Shown: positions 52,938 through 60,255 of the stretch, one piece after another
Layout: the number at the start of each line of letters is the position of its first letter
Position numbering within the stretch: position 1 is the stretch's first letter
DNA from: CAYVQE01 sp964454005
Lineage (GTDB): Bacteria; Myxococcota; B64-G9
Assembly (NCBI GenBank): GCA_964454005.1
Contig: CAYVQE010000016.1
Coordinates: 1 to 64,000, forward strand
DNA: 64,000 nucleotides
Reading direction: 5' to 3'
Notes under the pieces: model-generated
Databases searched by the model: none
Seen by the model: the letters and a program-made list of their open reading frames with translations, nothing else
Told to the model about the DNA's origin: nothing
Position numbers and translations under genes: made by a program

Positions 52938-53284
52938 GGCTGCTTCCTCCCGCCGGACTTGCGGCCGGCGCGCTTGCGGCCGCGACCGCGGCGCAGCCCC
53001 AGCCCGGGCCCGCTGTGCTGGCTCCACACCGGCTCGATGGCCGCGTCCGGCCGGGCGATCACGTGGACGCCGCGCAGCCGGCCCACCCGCTCGGCGGCGG
53101 CGGCCGCGGCCGCCACCGCGGCCTCGACCGCGGCCACCTCGCCGCGGATCAGCACGCAGACCAGGGCGCCGCCGGAGCGCTGGCGCTGCTCCAGCCGCAC
53201 CGCGGCCGTCTTGACCGCCGCGTCGGCCGCCGCCACCGCGGCCGCCAGCCCGCGGGTCTCGATCATGCCCAGCGCCTCGTCCAT
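52934..53284 (-). CDS. BMC-H shell protein with basic C-terminal tail
   Basis: 116 residues. The first 90 are a BMC-H domain (EALGMIETRGLAAAVAAADA, GGALVCVLIRGEVAAV, HVIARPDAAIE) though Ala-rich and slightly divergent. A 20-residue tail beyond the domain is very basic (LRRGRGRKRAGRKSGGRKQP). In shells this terminus faces one side of the hexamer and could bind cargo, nucleic acid or neighbouring proteins (inference). Confidence 0.93.
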   Translation of the reverse strand: MDEALGMIETRGLAAAVAAADAAVKTAAVRLEQRQRSGGALVCVLIRGEVAAVEAAVAAAAAAAERVGRLRGVHVIARPDAAIEPVWSQHSGPGLGLRRGRGRKRAGRKSGGRKQP

Positions 53285-53318
53285 TTTCGTCCAGCTCTCC
53301 CTTCGCTCTCCAGCCCGC

Positions 53319-53930
53319 TCACAGCAGCCGCGGCAGCAGATCCGGGTGCGGCGCCGGGATCAGCGTCGTGCCCAGCATCAGCCCGTTCTCGCGGGCCGCC
53401 CGCTCGCCGGCCTCCAGCGCGGCCCGCACCGCCGAGACCTCGCCGGTCCACAGGGCGTAGGCCTTGCCGCCCAGCGCCCGCGCCAGCCGGATCTCGAGCA
53501 GGTCCACCCGGGCCGCCTTGACCGCGGCGTCGCCGGCCAGCACCGAGGCCACCAGCGAGAAGGTCTCGATCATGGCTATGGCGGCCACCTGCTCCGGGGC
53601 GGTGGCCGCGGTGAAGGCCTCGATCACCTGCGGGTGGATGCGCGGGATCACGGTGGTGTCGACCAGGGTATCGCTGGCCACCGCCTCGCCGGCACGCACC
53701 GCCGATTGTACCTCGGCCGTCAGGCCGCCGACCATGATGATGTACTTGCCCGGGCAGACCGGGTTGCAGGCCAGCAGCTGCACCGCGGCGGCCTTGAGCA
53801 TGGCGTCGGCGGCCTCGATGCCGCGGGCGATGCTGCTCGATTCGACACAGCCGACCGCCAGGGCGCTCGGCCCCGGTGCGCCCACCCGGGTCGCCTCCTC
53901 GGTCGGATCGGGACAGTTCATGGCCTGCAC
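53319..53930 (-). CDS. BMC-T shell protein, PduT-like
   Basis: 203 residues with two BMC domains (about 20-105 and 110-200), forming pseudohexameric trimers. Cys59 lies in NPVCPGKYIIMVGG, where PduT has the pore Cys that binds a 4Fe-4S cluster. Second domain: IAMIETFSLVASVLAGDAAV. It precedes a PduS-like Fe-S flavoprotein stop by 4 nt, the same pairing as PduS-PduT. The start is GTG 53930 or ATG 53921. Confidence 0.93.
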   Translation of the reverse strand: MQAMNCPDPTEEATRVGAPGPSALAVGCVESSSIARGIEAADAMLKAAAVQLLACNPVCPGKYIIMVGGLTAEVQSAVRAGEAVASDTLVDTTVIPRIHPQVIEAFTAATAPEQVAAIAMIETFSLVASVLAGDAAVKAARVDLLEIRLARALGGKAYALWTGEVSAVRAALEAGERAARENGLMLGTTLIPAPHPDLLPRLL

Positions 53931-53933
53931 GGC

Positions 53934-55277
53934 TCACCCCAGCTCGATGGTCGCTGTGTCATCGGTCCACTCCACAAGCCGCCCCGCCCGCGGCGCGTGA
54001 ATGCGGGCGCCCAGCGCGCCCGGCGGGATCTCGCCGATGGCCTGGCCGGCCGTCACGCTCTGACCCGCCTCGACGCAGGGCACGGCCGCAGCGCCGGTAT
54101 GCTGGGCCAGCGGCAGCCGCAGCCGCTGCAGCGGCTGGTCGAAGGGCGCCAGCGGCGCCTCGCCGTCGCAGTCGGCCAGGCCCAGCCGCGCCACCAGCCG
54201 CGCGCTGGGCACCCGCCGCAGCGGGCCGTAGCCCCGCTCGGGCGCGGCGGCCGGCTGCGGCCTGTCCACCCCGGCGGCGCTGAGCTGCTTTTTCATCTCG
54301 CGGTTGACCGCGCAGGGGTCGAGCCCCATGACGCAGCCGTAGACCGCGCACAGCCCGCACTCGGAGCACACGAAGGCGCTGGCGAAGGCCCGCGGGTCCT
54401 CGGCCACCCCGGCGGCCAAGTTGCGCATCAGCCGATCGGGCACCAGCTGATGGCCCAGGGCGTTGCGCGGGCAGACCTCGGTGCACATCATGCACTTCAG
54501 GCAGGCCGAGCGGGTCAGCTGCACCTGGCGCGCCACCGAGCGCAGCCGCCGCTGCACCACCGGGTGGCTGCGCTCGAGCACCAGCACCGCCGAGGTGGTC
54601 TTGACCACCGGCTGCTCGCCCGCGGCCAGCTGGCCCATCATGGGCCCGCCGGCGATCAAATGCGGATCGGCCACCGTCGCCCCGCCGGCGGCGGCCACCA
54701 GGGCGTCGAGCGGCGTGCCCAGCGGCACCCGGAACGAGGCCGGCGCGGCCACCCGCCCGGCCACCGTGACCGTGCGCTCGCAGACCGGCTGCCGGAGGTC
54801 CACGGCGGCGGCCACGTCGATCAGGGTCGATACGTTGGACACCACCGCGCCAACGTGCAGCGGCAGCCCGAACTCGGGGATCACCCGGCCGAGCACCTCG
54901 CGCACCAGCACGAACTCGTCGCCGGCCGGGTAGAAGTTTTCCAGCTGGTGCAGTTCGATGGAATCGCCCAGCCGCTGCAAGCGCAGCTGCTCGGCGAGCG
55001 CCTCGATGGCCGGCGCGTACTTGGCCTTCAGCGCGATCACGCCGCGCGCGGCGCCGGTGCAGGCCATGGCTATCCGCAGCCCGCGCAGCAGCTCGGCCGG
55101 CTGCAGCGCCATCCGCTGCTGGTCGACCCGCGCCAGCGGCTCGCACTCGGCGCCGTTGGCGATGACCACCTCGACGCTGGCGTCGAGCTTGACGTGGGTC
55201 GGGAACCCGGCGCCACCGGCGCCGACCACGCCGGCGGCGCGAATGCGCTCCAGCATCTGGTCTCGGCTCAGCTCCAC
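53934..55277 (-). CDS. PduS/RnfC-like Fe-S flavoprotein
   Basis: 447 residues. RnfC-type N-terminal domain (GVVGAGGAGFPTHVKLDASV, NGAECEPLARVD) for FMN and NADH. Two 4Fe-4S motifs: Cys259/262/265/269 (CLKCMMCTEVCPRN) and Cys304/307/310/315 (CSECGLCAVYGC). C-terminal barrel-sandwich segment (VPCVEAGQSVTAGQAIGEIP). PduS reduces cobalamin or recycles cofactors across the shell. GTG start after GGGGAG. Probably passes electrons through the adjacent PduT-like shell trimer. No cobalamin enzyme is present here, so NAD regeneration is the likelier task. Confidence 0.92.
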   Translation of the reverse strand: MELSRDQMLERIRAAGVVGAGGAGFPTHVKLDASVEVVIANGAECEPLARVDQQRMALQPAELLRGLRIAMACTGAARGVIALKAKYAPAIEALAEQLRLQRLGDSIELHQLENFYPAGDEFVLVREVLGRVIPEFGLPLHVGAVVSNVSTLIDVAAAVDLRQPVCERTVTVAGRVAAPASFRVPLGTPLDALVAAAGGATVADPHLIAGGPMMGQLAAGEQPVVKTTSAVLVLERSHPVVQRRLRSVARQVQLTRSACLKCMMCTEVCPRNALGHQLVPDRLMRNLAAGVAEDPRAFASAFVCSECGLCAVYGCVMGLDPCAVNREMKKQLSAAGVDRPQPAAAPERGYGPLRRVPSARLVARLGLADCDGEAPLAPFDQPLQRLRLPLAQHTGAAAVPCVEAGQSVTAGQAIGEIPPGALGARIHAPRAGRLVEWTDDTATIELG

Positions 55278-55324
55278 CGCGGGCTCCCCTTCTGCCTCGT
55301 TTGCCAGCGTCCGCACGCGCCGGC

Positions 55325-56803
55325 TCAGATGATGCGAAACGCCCCGGCCAGCACGCAGCGCCGCTGGCGGGTGAAGCTGCGCGCCGAGGTCAGCCCCTCG
55401 CCGGTCGGCCCGGCGATGCTCAGGGTGCAGTGGCCCTCGCCGCCGAAGCCCAGCCCGGCGTAGGAGGGGGCGTTCTTGACGAAGATGGTGGTCTCGATGT
55501 CGCGCGCCACCCGGCTCATGTTGCTGACGCTCTCCGAATGCATGTAGGCCGAGTGGCGGTGGCCGTGCTCGGCTTGTTTGGCCTTGTCGAGCGCCTCGCC
55601 CAGATCGGCCACCCGCACGATGGGCACGATGGGCATCATCATCTCGGCCTGCACCAGGGGATGGTCGAAGTCGGTCTCGCAGATGACCAGCCGCGCCTCG
55701 CGCTGCGGCTGCACGCCGGCCTGGGCCAGCAGCTGGCCGGCGTCCTTGCCCACGAAGGCCTTGTTGGGGTGCGGCCAGGGATCGCCCGGCTCGACCAGCA
55801 CCTCGACCAGGCGCTCGAGCTGGGCGCCGGCGACCAACACCGCGCCGCAGGCCTGCATCTCGGCGATCAGCTCGTCGGCCACGTTGTCGAAGACCAGCAC
55901 CTCCTTCTCGGCGGTGCACAGCACGTTGTTGTCGAAGGCGGCGCCGTCGACGATGTTGCGCGCCGCCCGGGCGATGACCGCGGTGTCGTCCACGATCACC
56001 GGCGGGTTGCCGGGCCCGGCGGCGATGCACTTCTTGCCCGAGGTCATGGCCAGCTCGACCACCGCCCCGCCGCCGGTGACCAGCAGCAGGCGGATGCCCG
56101 GGTGGGCCATCAGCGCCTGCGAGCTATCCAGGCTGGGCTCGGCGATGGAGCACAGCAGGCTCTCGGGCCCGCCGGCCCGGTAGATGGCCCGGTTGAGCAC
56201 CCCCACCGCCCGATTGCTCACCCCGCGGGCCGAGGGGTGGGGGTTGAACACCACCGCGTTGCCGGCGGCCACGATGGACAGGGCGTTGTTGATGATGGTG
56301 GCGGCCGGGTTGGTGGTCGGGGTGATGGCGCCGACCACGCCGTAGGGCGCCGGCTCCACCAGGGTCATGCCCTCGTCGCCGGTGTAGACCAGCGGCGTCA
56401 GGTCCTCGACCCCCGGGGTCTTGTCGGCCGCCAGCAGGTTCTTCTGGATCTTGTCCTCGGCGCGTCCCAGGCCGGTCTCGGCCACCGCCTCGCGGGCCCA
56501 GGCCTCGGCGTGCTCGCGGGCCACGGCGCGCATGGCCTCCAAAAAGTGCTTGCGCCGGTAGAGGCTGACCGCGCTGAACTCCTCGTAGGCCTGCTGGGCG
56601 GCGTCGATGGCGCGGTCCATGTCGGCGAACACGCCCGGCTCGGCACCGGCGGCCGGCACCGAGGCCGGCCGCTGAGATGCCGCCGGTCGCTCGGGCGCGG
56701 CCGGCGCGGGGGCCGGATGGGCCGGGGCCGAGTCGTTGCGCACCTGGCGCACCACCTCCTGGACCAGGCGTTCGATCTGATCGGGGGGGATTGAGATGCC
56801 CAT
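55325..56803 (-). CDS. CoA-acylating aldehyde dehydrogenase (PduP/EutE-like)
   Basis: 492 residues. Encapsulation peptide at 6-22 (PPDQIERLVQEVVRQVR), Pro/Ala linker to about 55, then the catalytic domain with Cys296 (DNNVLCTAEKEV), the Rossmann motif ITPTTNPAATIINNAL and TGGGAVVELAM. It oxidises acetaldehyde or propionaldehyde/lactaldehyde to acyl-CoA with NAD inside the shell: the signature enzyme of a metabolosome. ATG at 56803 after GGGAG. Confidence 0.96.
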   Translation of the reverse strand: MGISIPPDQIERLVQEVVRQVRNDSAPAHPAPAPAAPERPAASQRPASVPAAGAEPGVFADMDRAIDAAQQAYEEFSAVSLYRRKHFLEAMRAVAREHAEAWAREAVAETGLGRAEDKIQKNLLAADKTPGVEDLTPLVYTGDEGMTLVEPAPYGVVGAITPTTNPAATIINNALSIVAAGNAVVFNPHPSARGVSNRAVGVLNRAIYRAGGPESLLCSIAEPSLDSSQALMAHPGIRLLLVTGGGAVVELAMTSGKKCIAAGPGNPPVIVDDTAVIARAARNIVDGAAFDNNVLCTAEKEVLVFDNVADELIAEMQACGAVLVAGAQLERLVEVLVEPGDPWPHPNKAFVGKDAGQLLAQAGVQPQREARLVICETDFDHPLVQAEMMMPIVPIVRVADLGEALDKAKQAEHGHRHSAYMHSESVSNMSRVARDIETTIFVKNAPSYAGLGFGGEGHCTLSIAGPTGEGLTSARSFTRQRRCVLAGAFRII

Positions 56804-56828
56804 GGCTTCGACTCCCTACGGCTCGGGC

Positions 56829-57122
56829 TCAGGACTTGGCGAAGGTGCGCCGGCCGTCGATCTCGATGTAGTCGACGATGGCCATGATGCTGGCGTCGCA
56901 AGGCGTATCCTGGGTCGACTCGGTCAGCCGGGCCGAGGAACCCTGGACCACCAGCACCACCTCGCCCTCGCCGGCGCCGACCGAATCGACCGCCACCAGG
57001 GGTTTGCCCTCGTGCTGCTGCTGATCGAAATCCACCGGCTCGACCACCAGCAGCTTGCGCCCGACCAGCAGCTCGGTCTTGCGGCTGCTGACCACGGTTC
57101 CGACCACTTTCGCCAAAAACAT
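56829..57122 (-). CDS. BMC-P shell vertex protein
   Basis: 97 residues, EutN/CcmL family: MFLAKVVGTVVSSRKTELLV, KLLVVEPVDFDQQQHEGKPL, VDSVGAGEGEVVLVVQGSSA, IMAIVDYIEIDGR. Pentamers close shell vertices. Start ATG after GGAGAGGCGAGCC. First shell gene of the operon. Confidence 0.97.
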   Translation of the reverse strand: MFLAKVVGTVVSSRKTELLVGRKLLVVEPVDFDQQQHEGKPLVAVDSVGAGEGEVVLVVQGSSARLTESTQDTPCDASIMAIVDYIEIDGRRTFAKS

Positions 57123-57162
57123 GGCTCGCCTCTCCTCGTCCAGCGGCCCGTTCGACAGGGCC

Positions 57163-57969
57163 TCAGCCGCGCTCGGCTTCGATCAGCTCCAGACCCAGCT
57201 CACCCGCCCGGCTGCGGGCCAGCGGGGTGACGATGGTGCCGGGCGCCAGCGCCAGCCGCCGCGGGCCGTCTGCCGCCAGCTGCTCGACGTCGGCCTCGGT
57301 CACCAGTCCGGCCAGGGCCTGGCTGGCGGTGCTATCGCCGGCCTCCAGCGCCGCCACCCGATCGGCCAGGGCCGCTGCCGACAAGCGCTCGCAGCCCAGC
57401 CGTTCCAGCTCGGCCAGCAGCCCGGCGGCCCGCTCGGCCACCGGCCCGCCGACCGCCGCGGCCGGCTCCAGCTCCTCGGCCGCCAGCAACACGCGCCGGC
57501 CGCGCAGCAGCGCCTGGGACAGCAGCCGCACGAATGGATCGTCGTCTTCGAGCCGCGCCAGGCGCCCGGCCAGGCCAAAGCCCAGCGAACCCAAGACCCA
57601 CAGCGCCCGGCCGTCCAGGGCGGCCAAGGCCTCGTCCAGCGAATCGGCCAGCACCGTCACCGGCCCGTCGAGCTGCGAGCGCCGTCCGGAGCGCTGCAGC
57701 CATTCGGCCACCGCCGCCGTGGTGCGGCAGGCCACCGGGTTGCCGGCGCAGGTCAGCTGCGCGATCGCGCGCAGCACGGCGGCATCGCCGGCGGGCTGCA
57801 CGGGCAACAGCAGCTCGATGGGCCGCCGGCGGGCCGGCGGCTGCGGCCGCTGCGATCCGCCCAGCCGGGCCAGCACCAGCTCGGTCACCTGCTGGATGAG
57901 ACGCTCGATGTCGACTTCGTCGGGCACCGGATCGGTCTCCACTTCCGCGGCCATGGCCGGCACGGGCAT
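57163..57969 (-). CDS. Microcompartment cargo with flavoprotein-like domain and encapsulation peptide
   Basis: 268 residues. Amphipathic helix at 20-37 (DIERLIQQVTELVLARLG), Pro/Arg linker, then a domain (50-215) that shares its pattern with the N-terminal part of the DERA fusion: SLGFGLAGRLARLEDDDPFV and LLSQALLRGRRVLLAAEELE align with the fusion's SLNALSKIGRL and ILAVQALLRGIPVTAG. The C-terminus (VTEADVEQLAADGPRRLALA, GTIVTPLARSRAGELGLELI) is a segment I associate with BMC-linked proteins. Cofactor and reaction unknown. Start ATG 5 nt after the PduL stop. Confidence 0.8.
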   Translation of the reverse strand: MPVPAMAAEVETDPVPDEVDIERLIQQVTELVLARLGGSQRPQPPARRRPIELLLPVQPAGDAAVLRAIAQLTCAGNPVACRTTAAVAEWLQRSGRRSQLDGPVTVLADSLDEALAALDGRALWVLGSLGFGLAGRLARLEDDDPFVRLLSQALLRGRRVLLAAEELEPAAAVGGPVAERAAGLLAELERLGCERLSAAALADRVAALEAGDSTASQALAGLVTEADVEQLAADGPRRLALAPGTIVTPLARSRAGELGLELIEAERG

Positions 57970-57973
57970 CCGC

Positions 57974-58696
57974 CTAGCGGATGCTCACCTTCTCCGCGGT
58001 GTAGGGGCAGTAGGGCCGTCCCGTGCCCGGCTCCACCGCCGGTTCTATGGGACAGCCCTCGACGGGACACAGGTCGCGGCACAGATCGGCGACCACCTGC
58101 ACCCGATCACCGGGCCGTATGCCGGCGGCGTTGCCCTCGTCGGTGTCGAGGTGCAGCTCGGTGCGGAAGGCATCGCTGACGCGCACCACCACCTCGTCGT
58201 AGATCAGACCCCGCGGCCCGGCGAAGCGCACATAGACCCGCTGGCCGTCTTCGATCCCCAGCCGGCGGGCATCTGCGGGGCTGGCGTGGATGTGGCGGGC
58301 GGCCACGATGCAGCCCTCGCGCAGCCGGACCGCGCCGCGCGGCCCGATCAGGTGGGCGCCCGGCGTGCCGGCCGTATCGCCCGAGACCCGCACCGGCAGG
58401 TTCAGCCCCAGCACCACCCCATCGGTCACCGCCAGCTCGACCTGGCTGGCACCGCGGGCCGGGCCCAACACGCGCACCCCGCGAATGGCCCGCTTGGGGC
58501 CCAGCACGTCGACGGTCTCGTCGCAGGCGAACTGGCCCGGCTGGGACAGATCCGCCCGCGGCGTCAGCTGGGCTCCCGCCCCGAACAGGGCCGCGACGTG
58601 CTCCTGCGACAGGTGCACGTGACGGGCCGACAGGGCGACCGGTATCTGGCGATCCTCGGCGATGTGGAGCGACCTCGCTGCGGCCTCGAAGGCCAA
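57974..58696 (-). CDS. pduL: Phosphate acyltransferase PduL
   Basis: 240 residues. Two PduL domains with zinc His: VALSARHVHLSQEHVAALFG (His26, His28), IVAARHIHASPADARRLGI, and HLDTDEGNAAGI. It converts acyl-CoA plus phosphate into acyl phosphate, regenerating CoA in the shell. A C-terminal Cys cluster (CRDLCPVEGCPIE) is seen in some PduL forms. The only start in frame after a stop is TTG 58696, and the predicted promoter lies just 12 nt upstream, so a near-leaderless message is likely. First gene of the BMC operon. Confidence 0.93.
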   Translation of the reverse strand: MAFEAAARSLHIAEDRQIPVALSARHVHLSQEHVAALFGAGAQLTPRADLSQPGQFACDETVDVLGPKRAIRGVRVLGPARGASQVELAVTDGVVLGLNLPVRVSGDTAGTPGAHLIGPRGAVRLREGCIVAARHIHASPADARRLGIEDGQRVYVRFAGPRGLIYDEVVVRVSDAFRTELHLDTDEGNAAGIRPGDRVQVVADLCRDLCPVEGCPIEPAVEPGTGRPYCPYTAEKVSIR

Positions 58697-58708
58697 AAAA
58701 CAGCCGAA

Positions 58709-58738
58709 ATCACATCATCCTGGACCGCAGCTTGTCAA
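58709..58738 (-). promoter_or_regulatory. Predicted promoter of the microcompartment operon
   Basis: Minus-strand TTGACA (58738-58733), 18-nt spacer, TGTGAT (58714-58709), 12 nt before the TTG start of pduL. The best -35 in the region; the operon has no obvious operator. Confidence 0.5.
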
Positions 58739-58751
58739 GCGCCGCCCCGCC

Positions 58752-59393
58752 TCAATGCTCGAGCAGGGCATCGAGGGCGTCGACCAGCGGCTCGGTCAGG
58801 GCGGTCAGCTCGGCCAGCTTGTCGGGTTGGTCCTGGTACTTGATGATGAAACGCGACTGGGTGCGAAACAGGCTGCGGGCGCGCGGAGCCACCAGCACCA
58901 GGTTGCGGGTGTTGGCCTTCTGGAGCGCCTCGGGTTCCAGCGCCGCCCGGGCCTTCTGGGCCTCGGCCGCCAGGGCGGCGATCTCCTTTTCGTGGGCGTC
59001 GAAGTATGCGCCCAGCTCCTCCAGGGCCCGATCGCAGTCGTCCAGCTCCACCCGGATGATCTTGGCCACCGCCTCGGCGTGGGCCAGCAGCTTATCGGTG
59101 TACTCGGGAGCCTGATCCAGGTCGAGCTGGGCGGTCAACTCGTCGAGCTTCTTGGCATACAGAATGGGGTCGCGGATCTTGTGCCGGGCCTCGATCGGGT
59201 CGATGAAGCCCGCTGGCACCCCGGCATCGAAGTCGAACCCATTCGACTTCTTCTTGCCGGCCGCCTCGTTTCGGGCCGCGGTCCGGTCACCGCCATCGCT
59301 CTGCAGCGACTCGATGGCCGGCTCCTGCGCCGGGCAGCCGGCCAGCCCGAGGCCGCCGGCCAGCAGCAGCATTTGGCACCAACGCCAGTCCAT
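58752..59393 (-). CDS. Helical lipoprotein, unknown function
   Basis: 213 residues. ATG 59393 after GGAGGGAAC; lipoprotein signal LLAGGLGLAGC. The mature domain is almost wholly helical with charged heptad-like stretches (ILYAKKLDELTAQLDLDQ, EKEIAALAAEAQKARAAL), perhaps a coiled coil. No family recognised. It reads toward the BMC operon, 55 nt before pduL, so it might provide some read-through transcription of it. Confidence 0.75.
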   Translation of the reverse strand: MDWRWCQMLLLAGGLGLAGCPAQEPAIESLQSDGGDRTAARNEAAGKKKSNGFDFDAGVPAGFIDPIEARHKIRDPILYAKKLDELTAQLDLDQAPEYTDKLLAHAEAVAKIIRVELDDCDRALEELGAYFDAHEKEIAALAAEAQKARAALEPEALQKANTRNLVLVAPRARSLFRTQSRFIIKYQDQPDKLAELTALTEPLVDALDALLEH

Positions 59394-59424
59394 GTTCCCT
59401 CCACGAGCGAGCCTCACCACACCC

Positions 59425-59454
59425 AGGATACCGCCGCCCACGTCGGCCGGGCAA
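59425..59454 (-). promoter_or_regulatory. Predicted promoter of the helical lipoprotein gene
   Basis: Minus-strand TTGCCC (59454-59449), 18-nt spacer, TATCCT (59430-59425), about 30 nt before the ATG. Confidence 0.5.
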
Positions 59455-59512
59455 GCGAACCCCGGAGATTCCGAACGGCGACGCCCCGGCGACACGAGCG
59501 CCGGCGGCCGAC

Positions 59513-59542
59513 TTGACTTGCGGCGCGGGCGCGCGCTATGCA
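59513..59542 (+). promoter_or_regulatory. Predicted promoter of the PRC-barrel gene pair
   Basis: TTGACT (59513-59518), 18-nt spacer, TATGCA (59537-59542), 27 nt before the ATG at 59570. Confidence 0.35.
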
Positions 59543-59569
59543 GAAAGAACAACCCGCCGGGGAGGTACG

Positions 59570-60208
59570 ATGAGAATCCGCTACCAGAAGCTCAAGGGGA
59601 TGGAAGTGCTAGCCGACAAGGAAGGCCGCCTGCTGGGCTCGGTGCGCCGGCTGCAGCTCGACTCCAAGAAACGCGCCGCCGTGGGGCTGGTGTTCCGCGG
59701 CAAGCTGATGTCCGGTGAGCATTGGTCGCGCGTCAGCGGCATCGAGCGCGTCGGCCAGGACGTGGTGTTCTTGACCGCCATGCGGGCGGTGCGCGACGAC
59801 GAGCCATCTGGGCGCGACGTCAAGGACATGCTCGGCCTGCCGGTGATGAGCATGGACGGCCGGCGGCTGGGCTCGCTGGAAGATGTGGTGCTCGATACCG
59901 AGAACTGGCAGATCGCCGGCATCGTGCTCGACAGCGGCGGCGCGGTCGAGGTGGGTGGCGACGCGGTGTTCGGCGAGGACACCATCCTGCTGCGGGCCGG
60001 CGCCGGCGACGAGGTGGTCGAGGATATCGAGGGCCAGGGCGGTTTCCTGGCCCGGGTGTTCCAGGGCGAGGCCGAGCCGATCGGCGGCGCCGACAAGAGC
60101 GGCGGCCAGAAGAAGCCGGCCAAAAAGTCGACCAAGAAGTCGACCAAGAAGTCGACCAAGAAATCGACCAAGAAATCGACCAAGAAGTCCTCGCCCAAGA
60201 AGAAGTAG
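59570..60208 (+). CDS. PRC-barrel protein with Lys-rich histone-like tail (copy 1)
   Basis: 212 residues. Two PRC-barrel-like beta domains: KGMEVLADKEGRLLGSVRRL (about 8-75) and LGLPVMSMDGRRLGSLEDVV (about 84-165). The C-terminal 35 residues are pure Lys/Ser/Thr repeats (KKSTKKSTKKSTKKST) like H1-type or AlgP tails that bind DNA or polyanions. ATG after GGGGAGGTACG. A paralogue follows 47 nt later. Confidence 0.86.
   Translation: MRIRYQKLKGMEVLADKEGRLLGSVRRLQLDSKKRAAVGLVFRGKLMSGEHWSRVSGIERVGQDVVFLTAMRAVRDDEPSGRDVKDMLGLPVMSMDGRRLGSLEDVVLDTENWQIAGIVLDSGGAVEVGGDAVFGEDTILLRAGAGDEVVEDIEGQGGFLARVFQGEAEPIGGADKSGGQKKPAKKSTKKSTKKSTKKSTKKSTKKSSPKKK
60123..60190 (+). repeat. 12-nt coding tandem repeat (KSTK)
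   Basis: Five to six copies of AAGTCGACCAAG with AAATCG variants, encoding the basic tail of the first PRC-barrel protein. Prone to copy-number change. Confidence 0.85.
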
Positions 60209-60255
60209 CGCCGGACCGCCGGCCGATATCGCTACCCGCCGCAGAAGGGGGACAC

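Noticed and set aside
53934..56030. Long frame suggesting an aldehyde dehydrogenase-PduS fusion
   Set aside because: Upstream part is an out-of-frame reading of the dehydrogenase gene; a GTG with Shine-Dalgarno at 55277 starts a normal PduS-like protein.
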